Shown piece after piece: positions 15,752 to 23,607 of a stretch of DNA of 42,956 nucleotides. Within the stretch, counting starts at the first letter, position 1. The number at the start of each line of letters is the position of its first letter. The notes beneath the pieces are model-generated. The model did no database searches and had not been told where the DNA came from. It worked only from the letters and a program-made list of their open reading frames with translations. The DNA lies in assembly GCF_000484695.1 (NCBI RefSeq), contig NZ_AXVR01000043.1, positions 1-42,956 of the forward strand. Direction: 5' to 3'. The DNA comes from Salinispora cortesiana (GTDB taxonomy: Bacteria; Actinomycetota; Actinomycetes; Mycobacteriales; Micromonosporaceae). The translations under genes were made by a program, and so were the position numbers.

Positions 15752-16405
15752 GTGAACAAGGCCGAGCTTATCGAGACGCTCGCCGTTCGCCTGGGGGACC
15801 GGAAGACAGCGACGGCCGCGCTCGACGCGGTCCTCACTGAGGTCCAGGCGGCGGTTACCAAGGGTGAGAAGGTATCGATCACCGGCTTCGGAGCGTTCGA
15901 GAAGCGTGTCCGGGGAGCCCGAACAGCGCGCAATCCACGGACCGGCGAGGCGGTGAAGGTCAAGAAGACCTCCGTCCCGACGTTCCGCCCGGGTACCGGG
16001 TTCAAGGAGATGGTGGCCAGCGGCAAGGTGCCGAAGGCCACGGCGGCGAAGAAGACCACCGCCGCCAAGGCGGCCGGGGCCAGGACCACTGGTGCCGCGG
16101 CCAAGAAGACCACCGCGGCCAAGACCACCGCGGCCAAGAAGACGACCGCCGCGAAGGCCACCGCGGCGAAGAAGGCCACCGTGGCGAAGAAGACCACCGC
16201 GGCGAAGAAGACGACCGCGAGCAAGGCGGCTCCGGCGAAGAAGACCACCGCGGCGAAGAAGACCACCGCGGCCAAGACCGCTCCGGCGAAGAAGGCCACC
16301 GCGACGAAGGCCACGGCGGCGCGGAAGTCCGCGACGAAGAAGGCGGCACCGGCCACGAAGTCCACCGCGCGGAAGGCGCCGGCGAAGCGGGCGACCAAGC
16401 GCTGA
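15752..16405 (+). CDS. hupB: HU-family nucleoid protein with histone H1-like tail
   Basis: A 217-aa protein. Residues 1-91 are a normal HU domain (MNKAELIETLA..., ITGFGAFEKRVRGARTARNP, the DNA-clamp arm NPRTGEAVKVKKTSVPTFRPG). Residues from about 95 to the end are a low-complexity Lys/Ala/Thr tail made of repeats such as KKTTAAK and AAKKAT, like the H1-like tail of mycobacterial HupB/Hlp and streptomycete HupS, which binds DNA and compacts the nucleoid. GTG start with GGGAGGAA just upstream. The tail is encoded by near-repetitive DNA (16035-16400) that could change length by slippage. Confidence 0.95.
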   Translation: MNKAELIETLAVRLGDRKTATAALDAVLTEVQAAVTKGEKVSITGFGAFEKRVRGARTARNPRTGEAVKVKKTSVPTFRPGTGFKEMVASGKVPKATAAKKTTAAKAAGARTTGAAAKKTTAAKTTAAKKTTAAKATAAKKATVAKKTTAAKKTTASKAAPAKKTTAAKKTTAAKTAPAKKATATKATAARKSATKKAAPATKSTARKAPAKRATKR

Positions 16406-16413
16406 GCCGGCAC

Positions 16414-16452
16414 CGTCGGGGGCGTCCACCAGCACGGTGGGCGCCCCCGACG
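16414..16452. terminator. Bidirectional terminator between hupB and the Nudix gene
   Basis: CGTCGGGGGCG (16414-16424) and CGCCCCCGACG (16442-16452) form a perfect 11-bp stem, with an inner CCACC/GGTGG stem. It sits between two convergent genes, 9 bases after one stop and 3 before the other. Confidence 0.7.
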
Positions 16453-16454
16453 CG

Positions 16455-17324
16455 TTACAGGGGGTCGGGGGTGAGGAGAGCCGCGCCAGAGAAGGCGAGC
16501 AGCCAACCACCCCCGTGCGCGGTGGTGAAGTCCGCGCAGCGGCCAGAGAGGCGCCCCAGCGCCCCCGAAACTGTCGAGCCCTGGCTACACACCACGGCCG
16601 ACGTACCGGCCGTGCCGAAGGCGGCCAGGCGGGCGGCAGCGGCCAACGCGCACTCGTCCGGGCTCTGGCCCGCCCGTGGCCCGTCCAGATCCCCGGTTAC
16701 CGCAATGGGCAGGTCGAGAAGGTCCGCCACCGGGCTGAGGGTCTGGACGCAGCGCCGGGCCGACGCGGCGAGCAGGCGTACCGGCGCAACCACGGCCACC
16801 AGCGGCGCCAGCTGTCGTGCCTGGGCCCAACCGGCAACGGAGAGCGGCCGGCCGCTCTGGGACCCGGCCCAGCTGCTCCGTCCACCCGTGTCCGCATGCC
16901 GCACCAGCATGACCGTCGCGGTCACCGGTGGCAGGGCCGCGAACGCGCGCACCACCGCCGTGTCGTGTGGGTAACTGGCCAGCCGCACCGCCTTGTCCAC
17001 CGCGAGCCAGCGCACCTCGTCAACCTCGGTGTCGGGTTGAAAGCCACCGGTCGCGACCGCCCGCATCGACCAGTAGCCGACCACCTTCGGCCGGTCCTGG
17101 CTGCGGTAGCGCACGCTCGGCAGCCGGGCCTGCGGCACCGCTCTCACGTCGGTCTCCTCGGCGACCTCCCGCAGGGCGGCGCGCAGCGGGTGCTCGCCCG
17201 GCTCGAGCTTTCCCTTCGGCAGCGACCAGTCGCCGTAGCGGGGGCGGTGCACCAGGCAGACCTCGATACCGCTCCGGCCCGGCCGCCAGAGGACCCCGCC
17301 GGCCGCTCGGATCCCGCTCGCCAT
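16455..17324 (-). CDS. mutT1: MutT1-like Nudix hydrolase fused to a histidine phosphatase domain
   Basis: A 289-aa two-domain protein. The N-terminal Nudix domain carries the box GKLEPGE-x7-REVAEETDV (about 38-60); the position usually Gly after EE-x is Asp here. The C-terminal domain is of the phosphoglycerate-mutase/SixA kind, with LVRHADTGG near 140 and a later CSQGSTVSGAL segment. The same fusion is MutT1 of mycobacteria (8-oxo-dGTP and diadenosine polyphosphate hydrolysis). I choose the ATG at 17324, 4 bases after the ppk stop, over the ATG at 17351 that would overlap ppk. It is the last gene of the ppk transcript. Confidence 0.88.
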   Translation of the reverse strand: MASGIRAAGGVLWRPGRSGIEVCLVHRPRYGDWSLPKGKLEPGEHPLRAALREVAEETDVRAVPQARLPSVRYRSQDRPKVVGYWSMRAVATGGFQPDTEVDEVRWLAVDKAVRLASYPHDTAVVRAFAALPPVTATVMLVRHADTGGRSSWAGSQSGRPLSVAGWAQARQLAPLVAVVAPVRLLAASARRCVQTLSPVADLLDLPIAVTGDLDGPRAGQSPDECALAAAARLAAFGTAGTSAVVCSQGSTVSGALGRLSGRCADFTTAHGGGWLLAFSGAALLTPDPL

Positions 17325-17328
17325 CTGG

Positions 17329-19653
17329 TCAGCGTACGGCCGTGCCGCCAACCCGGCGAAGTAGCAACTCCTGCAGGTGCGCCCGGGGGGCGTCCCCGGT
17401 GCCGGAGCGCCGGTGCCAGTTGCCCTCCGCGTCCAGCTCGAACGCCTCCACGTCGGGGCTGAACGCGGCGGTCAGCACGTGATCCAGCTCGGCTCGAGCC
17501 ACCGGGTCAGTGACCCGTACCAGCGCCTCGACCCGCCGGTCCAGGTTGCGGTGCATCAGATCGGCCGAGCCCATCCAGAACTCGGCGTCGCCGTCGTTGC
17601 CGAACCGGAAGATCCGTGAATGCTCCAGGAACCGGCCGAGGACCGACCGGACCCGGATGTTCTCTGACAGGCCCGGGACCCCGGGACGGAGCGTGCACAT
17701 GCCCCGAATCAGCAGGTCCACGTGGACGCCGGCCTGGGAGGCCCGGTAGAGCGCGTCGGTGATCTCCTCGTCAACCAGCGAGTTCACCTTGAACTGGACC
17801 AGCCCCGACAGGCCGAGCCGGACATTCGAGATCTCTCGCTCGATCCGCTCGATCAGGCCGCTGCGGATTCCCTGCGGCGCCACGAGCAGCTGCCGGTACG
17901 CCGTCTGCCGGCTGTAACCGGTCAGCACGTTGAACAGGTCGGTCAGGTCGGCGCCGATCTCCGGATCGGCGGTGAGTAGGCCGAAGTCCTCGTAGAGCCG
18001 GGCGGTCTTGGGATGGTAGTTGCCGGTGCCGATATGGCAGTAGCGGCGGATCTGGTTGCCTTCCTGTCGGACCACCAACGCCGTCTTGCAGTGCGTCTTG
18101 AGCCCCACCAGGCCGTAGACGACGTGGCACCCGGCGCGTTCGAGCGTCCGCGCCCAGCCGATGTTGGCGATCTCGTCGAACCGGGCCTTCAACTCGACCA
18201 GCACCACCACCTGTTTGCCGGCCTCCGCCGCGTCTACCAGGGCGTCCACGATGGGGGAGTCCCCGCTGGTGCGGTAGAGGGTCTGCTTGATGGCCAGCAC
18301 GTTCGGGTCCGCGGCGGCCTGCTCGATGAAGCGCTGCACACTGGTGGCGAAGGAGCGGTACGGGTGGTGCACCAGCACGTCTCCATCGCGCAGGGTGGCG
18401 AAGACGCTGCGCGGCACCTCGCCCTCGGCGAGCCGCGGGTGGGTGGCCGGCACGAACGGCGGATCCTTCAGGTCCGGCCGATCCGCCTCGCCGTAGAGCT
18501 GCCACAGCGCCGATAGGTCGAGTAGGCCGTTGACCCGCTGGACATCCTGGGCGTCCATGTCCAGTTCGCGGACGAGGAGCTCCAGCATGTGCTCGGAGAT
18601 CGAGGCGGCAACCTCCAGGCGTACCGACGGGCCGAATCTACGCCGGGCGAGTTCCCGTTCGAGGGCCTGCAACAGGTCTTCGTCCCGGTCCTCGTCAACC
18701 TCCACTTCGGCGTTGCGGGTCACCCGGAAAAGATGGCACTCCACCACCTGCATCCCGGAGAAGAGCTGGCCCAGGTGCACCGAGATCAGATCCTCCACCG
18801 GCAGCACCTGGACGCCGGGCTGGTCGCGGTGGACGCGGACGAACCGGGGCACGTTGTTGGGCACCTTGACCCGGGCGAACAGCTCCGATCCGCCGTCTGG
18901 GGCGCAGACGGAGACCGCCAGGTTGAGGGAGCGTCCGGAGATGTACGGGAACGGGTGCGCCGGGTCGACCGCGAGGGGGGTGAGTACGGGGAAGATGTGC
19001 TCACCGAAGTAGGTGCGCAACCGGGTGTGTTCGGCGTCGGTCAGGTCACCCCAGCGGAGGATGCGCAAACCCGTGGCGGCCAGCTTCGGCAGGAGGTCGT
19101 CAACGAAGCAGGCGGCCTGTCGGGAAACCAGGGTGGCGGTCTTCTCCGCGATCAGCTCGAGCTGGGTGCGCAGCGGCATCCGGTCACCACCGCGGACCGG
19201 CAGCCCTGCGGAGAGCCGTCGCTTCAGCCCGGCGACCCGCACCATGTAGAACTCGTCGAGGTTGCTGGCGAAGATGGCCAGAAACTTCGCCCGTTCCAGC
19301 AGCGGGGTGCGCGGGTCCTCGGCGAGCGCGAGGACCCGCGCGTTGAAGTCCAGCCAGGAGAGCTCCCGGTTGAGGAACCGGTCGTCTGGCAGCGGTTGCG
19401 CGGCGGGCGGTTCGGCGGGCGGCGCCGACTGGTCTGGCGCCGGCTGGTCCGGCACCGGGTCGAGTACCTCCTCCAGACCGGCTGCGGTGTCGACCGGGTC
19501 GGCGCTGCTCGGCTCGGGCGGGGAGTCGGTGGTGTCGGTGCCCCGGGCGGACAGGAAGCGGCCGTTGGCCCCGCGGGCGCGGGAGCCGTTGTGGGATGGG
19601 ACCGCCGGTTGGCCGGCGACGGAGTCAGCGGGGTGCTCGCCAGGGGTGCTCAC
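17329..19653 (-). CDS. ppk: Polyphosphate kinase (RNA degradosome polyphosphate kinase type)
   Basis: A 774-aa PPK1 that reversibly transfers the ATP gamma-phosphate to polyphosphate. The catalytic core begins near residue 91 (DRFLNRELSWLDFN). The phospho-acceptor His is His521 in GLKTHCKTALVVR, and the second conserved His is in HIGTGNYHPKTARLYED. The first 90 residues are a disordered Pro/Ala/Asp-rich extension not needed for catalysis. GTG start at 19653. Upstream, two 11-base direct repeats (19672-19693) look like a PHO box, so control by phosphate via PhoP is likely. The Nudix gene follows by 4 bases. Confidence 0.96.
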   Translation of the reverse strand: MSTPGEHPADSVAGQPAVPSHNGSRARGANGRFLSARGTDTTDSPPEPSSADPVDTAAGLEEVLDPVPDQPAPDQSAPPAEPPAAQPLPDDRFLNRELSWLDFNARVLALAEDPRTPLLERAKFLAIFASNLDEFYMVRVAGLKRRLSAGLPVRGGDRMPLRTQLELIAEKTATLVSRQAACFVDDLLPKLAATGLRILRWGDLTDAEHTRLRTYFGEHIFPVLTPLAVDPAHPFPYISGRSLNLAVSVCAPDGGSELFARVKVPNNVPRFVRVHRDQPGVQVLPVEDLISVHLGQLFSGMQVVECHLFRVTRNAEVEVDEDRDEDLLQALERELARRRFGPSVRLEVAASISEHMLELLVRELDMDAQDVQRVNGLLDLSALWQLYGEADRPDLKDPPFVPATHPRLAEGEVPRSVFATLRDGDVLVHHPYRSFATSVQRFIEQAAADPNVLAIKQTLYRTSGDSPIVDALVDAAEAGKQVVVLVELKARFDEIANIGWARTLERAGCHVVYGLVGLKTHCKTALVVRQEGNQIRRYCHIGTGNYHPKTARLYEDFGLLTADPEIGADLTDLFNVLTGYSRQTAYRQLLVAPQGIRSGLIERIEREISNVRLGLSGLVQFKVNSLVDEEITDALYRASQAGVHVDLLIRGMCTLRPGVPGLSENIRVRSVLGRFLEHSRIFRFGNDGDAEFWMGSADLMHRNLDRRVEALVRVTDPVARAELDHVLTAAFSPDVEAFELDAEGNWHRRSGTGDAPRAHLQELLLRRVGGTAVR

Positions 19654-19671
19654 CCGCCCATCTTGACCTGA

Positions 19672-19693
19672 GCCCGGTTAACGCCAAATGAAC
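19672..19693 (-). promoter_or_regulatory. Candidate PHO box upstream of ppk
   Basis: On the minus strand GTTCATTTGGC (19693-19683) is directly followed by GTTAACCGGGC (19682-19672). These are two 11-base direct repeat units in the form known for streptomycete PhoP boxes (GTTCACC-like core at 11-base spacing). They lie 18-40 bases before the ppk start codon. Confidence 0.55.
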
Positions 19694-19706
19694 TTGGCCG
19701 GGTTGC

Positions 19707-19904
19707 TCAGCTCATCGTCGGCAACGTCACGCGAATCACCGTTCCCGCCCCGTCGGTCTCCACCCGCAGCCGTTGGCCGAGGCGGAGCAGCCGCAGGCCG
19801 GAGGCGTCGAAGGCCGGCGCCGGAAACGCCAGTTCGGTGCCGTCGTCGAGGAGGAGTACGCCGCTGCGGGTCGTCGCGTCGTAGGTGGCCACCGTGCCCT
19901 GCAT
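19707..19904 (-). CDS. Small beta-barrel-like conserved protein, 65 aa
   Basis: The frame from the ATG at 19904 (MQGTVATYDATTRSGVLLLD...) has the look of a cold-shock or S1-like fold: short strands, a GTVATYD start, DDGTELAFPAPAF in the middle and LRLGQRLRVET near the end. It lacks the classical RNP1 and RNP2 aromatic motifs, so RNA binding is not assured. A GTG at 19913 is an alternative start. It follows cofC by 10 bases or fewer on the same strand and is probably co-transcribed with it. Confidence 0.7.
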   Translation of the reverse strand: MQGTVATYDATTRSGVLLLDDGTELAFPAPAFDASGLRLLRLGQRLRVETDGAGTVIRVTLPTMS

Positions 19905-19914
19905 GACCGGCACG

Positions 19915-20550
19915 CTACACCGGCCGGCTGGCGGTGGGGGTGGCCGTGCCGCACAGCGACGCGGTGCGCGCCCCCAGCCCGAGCCGGGTGGCCGCGGCCA
20001 GATCGGCGGCGGTGTCGACATCCCGACGCAGGCTCGGCCAGTCACCGAGCAGGGGGAGCGCGCCACTGGCCGCGTGGGCGGCCGCAGAGCTGCCACCGAA
20101 GCGTGGATCCAGGGGTACGCCGGGCGGCGTGGCCAGCAGCACGGTGCCGGTGCCGGGGGCGTCGGGCACGTACCGGCGGGTCGTGGGAGCGGACCGCGCC
20201 GCCGACAGGGCGGCCGCCAGCTCGACCGGGCGTAGCGCGGGAAGGTCCGCGGTGAGGCCCGCGACCCAGCCGGCCCCGGCAGCCGCCGCGCCGTATCGGA
20301 AGGCGGCGTTGAGCCCGGCGGCGGGGCGGTCCGGCACCACTCGGGCGCCGATCGCCGCCGTCACCGCCGGGTCGTCCGTCACCACCAGCACCTCGGCAAC
20401 CACCGGACAGGCCTGTACCGCCTCGACCGTGTCGACCGCCAACGCCAGCGCCAACGCCGCGTGGGGGCGGCCTGGCAGCGCGCCGCGGAGCCGGCTCTTC
20501 GCCGCGTCCAGCCGCTTCACCGGCACCACTACGGTCCACACCTGGGTCAC
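19915..20550 (-). CDS. cofC: 2-phospho-L-lactate/phosphoenolpyruvate guanylyltransferase (F420 biosynthesis)
   Basis: A 211-aa nucleotidyltransferase of the CofC/FbiD family that activates phosphoenolpyruvate or phospholactate with GTP for coenzyme F420 synthesis. Visible features: VWTVVVPVKRLDAAKSRL at the start, VLVVTDDPAV, GLNAAF, the LTADLPAL motif and DPRFGGSSAAAHA. I use the GTG at 20550, because the family starts at VxVxPVKxL; the longer frame from 20586 adds an unconserved segment. It is divergent from plsC with a 136-base gap. The other F420 genes are not in the window. Confidence 0.9.
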   Translation of the reverse strand: MTQVWTVVVPVKRLDAAKSRLRGALPGRPHAALALALAVDTVEAVQACPVVAEVLVVTDDPAVTAAIGARVVPDRPAAGLNAAFRYGAAAAGAGWVAGLTADLPALRPVELAAALSAARSAPTTRRYVPDAPGTGTVLLATPPGVPLDPRFGGSSAAAHAASGALPLLGDWPSLRRDVDTAADLAAATRLGLGARTASLCGTATPTASRPV

Positions 20551-20686
20551 CCCGCCATCCTGCCAGCCCGGTGCCGGTACCCTCACTGGCCGGACCCGGG
20601 GGGAGCAGGCATGATTTCACCTCGCGGGCGTTGAACCGGGTGGGGCGTACCGGCGGGCCGGACGGTGGCGGTAGAAGGAGGCACGG

Positions 20687-21412
20687 GTGGCGCGGCGCAG
20701 GATCGGGTTCTGGCCACGGTTCGCCGTGGTGCTGGTCAAGTCCGTGATGACGATCTGGACGCGTCGGAGTTGGCGCGGCATGGAACACCTCCGTCGCTCC
20801 GGCGGGATGATCATCGTGCCGAACCACATCTCGCACGCCGATCCGCTGGTCGCCGCGCACTTCGTATACGACTCCGGGCGTTGGCCGCGGTTTCTCGGCA
20901 AGGCCAGCCTGTTCCGAATTCCGCTGGTCGGCCGGATCCTGCGCCGCTGCTGGCAGATCCCGGTCGAGCGCGGCACCGCGGCTGCGGTCCAGTCGTTGGA
21001 CCTCCTGGTCGAGGTGGTGAACGGCGGCGGTGCGGTGGTGATCTACCCGGAGGGGACCACGACCCGGGAACCCGAGCTGTGGCCGATGAAGGCCAAGACC
21101 GGCGCGGCGCGGCTCGCCCTGGCCACCGGTGCCCCGGTGGTTCCGGTGGCGATGTGGGGGCCCGAGCGGATGTTCGATCCCCGGACCGCCCGGCTGAACC
21201 CGCGTCCCCGAATTCCGGTGACCGTCGTCGCCGGGCCCCCGGTCGACCTGGACCAGTGGGCCGGCGTCCCTCCGACGAAGGCGGTGCTTGAGGAGATGAC
21301 CGAGGTCATCATGCTGCGTCTGCGCGATCTGCTGGCCGAGGTCCGGCAGGCCGCGCCGCCGGAGCTCTGGGAACGCCCCCGCCGCACCGAGCGCCCGGGA
21401 GCAGCGGCATGA
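20687..21412 (+). CDS. plsC: 1-acyl-sn-glycerol-3-phosphate acyltransferase
   Basis: A 241-aa PlsC-family acyltransferase that adds the second acyl chain to lysophosphatidate. Motif I is NHISHAD (Asn46-His47-x4-Asp52), motif III is YPEGTTT (about 119-125), and a VPVAMWGPE segment follows. The N-terminal hydrophobic helix should place it at the inner membrane face. The GTG at 20687 has AAGGAGG 5 bases upstream. The gene overlaps gpsA by four bases (ATGA), pairing two steps of phospholipid precursor synthesis. Confidence 0.94.
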   Translation: MARRRIGFWPRFAVVLVKSVMTIWTRRSWRGMEHLRRSGGMIIVPNHISHADPLVAAHFVYDSGRWPRFLGKASLFRIPLVGRILRRCWQIPVERGTAAAVQSLDLLVEVVNGGGAVVIYPEGTTTREPELWPMKAKTGAARLALATGAPVVPVAMWGPERMFDPRTARLNPRPRIPVTVVAGPPVDLDQWAGVPPTKAVLEEMTEVIMLRLRDLLAEVRQAAPPELWERPRRTERPGAAA

Positions 21413-22407
21413 GCGGGCACGTGGCGGTGTTGGGGGCCGGGTCCTGGGGAACGGCCTTCGCCAAGATCCTCGGTGATGCGGGCCGGGAGGTCACCCTCTG
21501 GGCCCGGCGACAGTCGGTCGTGGCGGCGCTGCGGGCCGAGCGGACCAACCCGGAGTACCTGCCGGGTCTGGTCCTGCCGGAGCGGGTAGCGGCCACCGGT
21601 GACGCCGGGGAGGCGATCACGGGTGCCGAGTTGGTGGTGCTGGCGGTCCCGTCGCAGACACTGCGCGGCAATCTCGCCGAGTGGCTCCCGTACCTGCACC
21701 GCGACGCCACGTTGGTCTCCCTGATGAAGGGGATCGAACTCGGCACCACCAAGCGGATGAGCGAGGTGGTCATGGAGACCGCCCGCGTCCCCGCCGACCG
21801 GGTGGTCGTGGTCTCCGGGCCGAACCTGGCCCCCGAGATCGCTGCCGAGCAGCCCGCCGCCACCGTGGTCGCCTGCCCCGACGTTGACCGGGCCACCCTC
21901 GTGCAGCGGTCGATCACCACCCCGTACTTTCGCCCGTACACCAACGACGACGTGATCGGCTGCGAGCTGGGAGGTGCAGTCAAGAACGTCATCGCCCTCG
22001 CGTACGGCATCGCCACCGCGATGGGCTTCGGCCACAACACCCGGGCGATGCTGGTCACCCGCGGGCTGGCTGAGACCGCCCGGCTCGGGGTAGCGCTCGG
22101 CGCCGACCCGCTCACCTTCGCCGGCCTCGCCGGCATGGGCGATCTGGTGGCGTCCTGCTCCTCCCCGTCGGCTCGCAACCGCACCTTCGGCGAGCACCTC
22201 GGCCGGGGGGCAACCCTGGAGGAGGCCCGGATCGCTACCCGGCAGACCGCCGAGGGGGTCAAGAGCGCGCTGGCCATCCGGGATCTGGCCCGGGCACACG
22301 AGATCGAGATGCCGATCACCGAGCAGGTCGAGGTGGTCTGCCACGAGGGTGGGGACCCGCGACGTGCGGTCGCGGCGCTGATGAGTCGTACGACGAAGCC
22401 GGAGTGA
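21409..22407 (+). CDS. gpsA: Glycerol-3-phosphate dehydrogenase [NAD(P)+]
   Basis: A 332-aa enzyme reducing dihydroxyacetone phosphate to sn-glycerol-3-phosphate, the backbone of phospholipids. The Rossmann motif GAGSWG is at 9-14; the catalytic Lys is in GGAVKNVIALAYG, and AGMGDL and SRNRTFG-like segments (SARNRTFGEHL) complete the family pattern. Start ATG overlaps the plsC TGA. The next gene starts 4 bases after its stop, so plsC-gpsA-PLP enzyme form one operon. Confidence 0.96.
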   Translation: MSGHVAVLGAGSWGTAFAKILGDAGREVTLWARRQSVVAALRAERTNPEYLPGLVLPERVAATGDAGEAITGAELVVLAVPSQTLRGNLAEWLPYLHRDATLVSLMKGIELGTTKRMSEVVMETARVPADRVVVVSGPNLAPEIAAEQPAATVVACPDVDRATLVQRSITTPYFRPYTNDDVIGCELGGAVKNVIALAYGIATAMGFGHNTRAMLVTRGLAETARLGVALGADPLTFAGLAGMGDLVASCSSPSARNRTFGEHLGRGATLEEARIATRQTAEGVKSALAIRDLARAHEIEMPITEQVEVVCHEGGDPRRAVAALMSRTTKPE

Positions 22408-22411
22408 GGCG

Positions 22412-23527
22412 GTGCTGGCCGACCGCGACGGAACCCGCTGTGTCCGCGCCGGGCTGCCGGAGCCCGTACCCGGGGAGCCGTTCCTGCCCGGCCCGGTCTT
22501 TGCCGCGCCGTACCACCTCGACCCGTGGGCCGGGCCGGCGGGCACGCCGAACGGCTACGGTCGGTCGGACAATCCGACCCGGCGGCGGTTGGAGGCGGCG
22601 ATTGGTGAGCTGGAGGGGGGCGACTGCCGGGTCTTCGCCAGCGGCCAGGCGGCGATCACCGGGCTGCTGCTGAGTGTGTTGCGCCCCGGCGACACGGTGC
22701 TGCTCCCCGCCGACGGCTACTTCTCGGTGCGGGCATTCGCGACCGAGACCCTGGCCGGCATCGGGGTACGGGTGCTCCTCGCGCCGACCGCCGGGCCGTA
22801 TCCGGACCTCGCCGGCGTACGTCTGGTGTTGGTGGAGACCCCGGCGAACCCGGGCCTCGACGTCGTTGACCTGCCCGCGTTGGCGGCGCGGGCGCGGGCG
22901 GCTGGGGCCTTGCTGGTGGTGGACAACACCACCGCGACCCCCCTTGGGCAGCGTCCGTTGGAACTCGGCGCCGACCTGGTGGTGGCCTCCGGTACGAAGG
23001 CGCTCACCGGCCACTCGGACCTGCTGCTCGGCTATGTCGGTACCCGGTCGGCCGAGTTGCTCGCGGCGGTGACCCGGTGGCGGGACCACACCGGGGCGGT
23101 CCCGGGCGCCTTCGACGCCTGGCTGGCGCACCGATCCCTGGCCACCCTCGACCTGCGGCTGGCCCGGCAGACCGCGAACGCCGCGGCCCTCGCGGGGTTG
23201 CTGGCGAAGCAACCGGGAGTGACCGGGCTGCGCTGGCCGGGCCGGCCGGAGGACCCGGCCTACCCGGTGGCGGTGGCGCAGCTGCGCCGGATGCCGGGGG
23301 TGCTCTCGTTTGATCTCGGCGACGCCGACCGCGTCGCCCGCTTCGTCGCCGCGGCCCGGCTGGTGTCGGCGGCCACCTCGTTTGGCGGGCTGCACACCAC
23401 GGCCGACCGGCGGGCCCAGTGGGGTGACGACACGCCGCCCGGCTTCGTCCGGCTCTCCTGCGGCGTCGAGGACACCGCCGACCTGGTAGCTGACGTGGCT
23501 GCCGCGCTGCGGGTCGTTGACGGCTGA
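22412..23527 (+). CDS. Cys/Met-metabolism PLP-dependent enzyme (cystathionine gamma-lyase/synthase family)
   Basis: A 371-aa fold-type I PLP enzyme. It has YGRSDNPTRRRLE near the N-terminus (the family YxRxxNPT motif), ASGQAAITGLLL, VDNTTATP (PLP ring contact Asp) and the PLP Lys196 in ASGTKALTGHSD. Actinobacterial operons with plsC-gpsA often carry this gene, named cystathionine gamma-lyase. Which of lyase, gamma-synthase or methionine gamma-lyase it is cannot be told from these motifs. GTG start 4 bases after gpsA. Confidence 0.88.
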   Translation: MLADRDGTRCVRAGLPEPVPGEPFLPGPVFAAPYHLDPWAGPAGTPNGYGRSDNPTRRRLEAAIGELEGGDCRVFASGQAAITGLLLSVLRPGDTVLLPADGYFSVRAFATETLAGIGVRVLLAPTAGPYPDLAGVRLVLVETPANPGLDVVDLPALAARARAAGALLVVDNTTATPLGQRPLELGADLVVASGTKALTGHSDLLLGYVGTRSAELLAAVTRWRDHTGAVPGAFDAWLAHRSLATLDLRLARQTANAAALAGLLAKQPGVTGLRWPGRPEDPAYPVAVAQLRRMPGVLSFDLGDADRVARFVAAARLVSAATSFGGLHTTADRRAQWGDDTPPGFVRLSCGVEDTADLVADVAAALRVVDG

Positions 23528-23568
23528 CCACTGCCGGTTTGCCGATGGCGGGTCACCGGCGCGGGAAC

Positions 23569-23574
23569 TAGCCT
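23569..23574 (+). promoter_or_regulatory. -10 element before the ROK gene
   Basis: TAGCCT, 33 bases before the preferred GTG start at 23608. No clear -35. Confidence 0.3.
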
Positions 23575-23607
23575 CACGTCATCGTCTCCGGAGTGGGAGG
23601 GCGGAAC

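Noticed and set aside
15752..16405. Minus-strand and other-frame ORFs over the hupB tail
   Set aside because: Products of the Lys/Ala/Thr-repeat DNA; the HU domain fixes the true frame.
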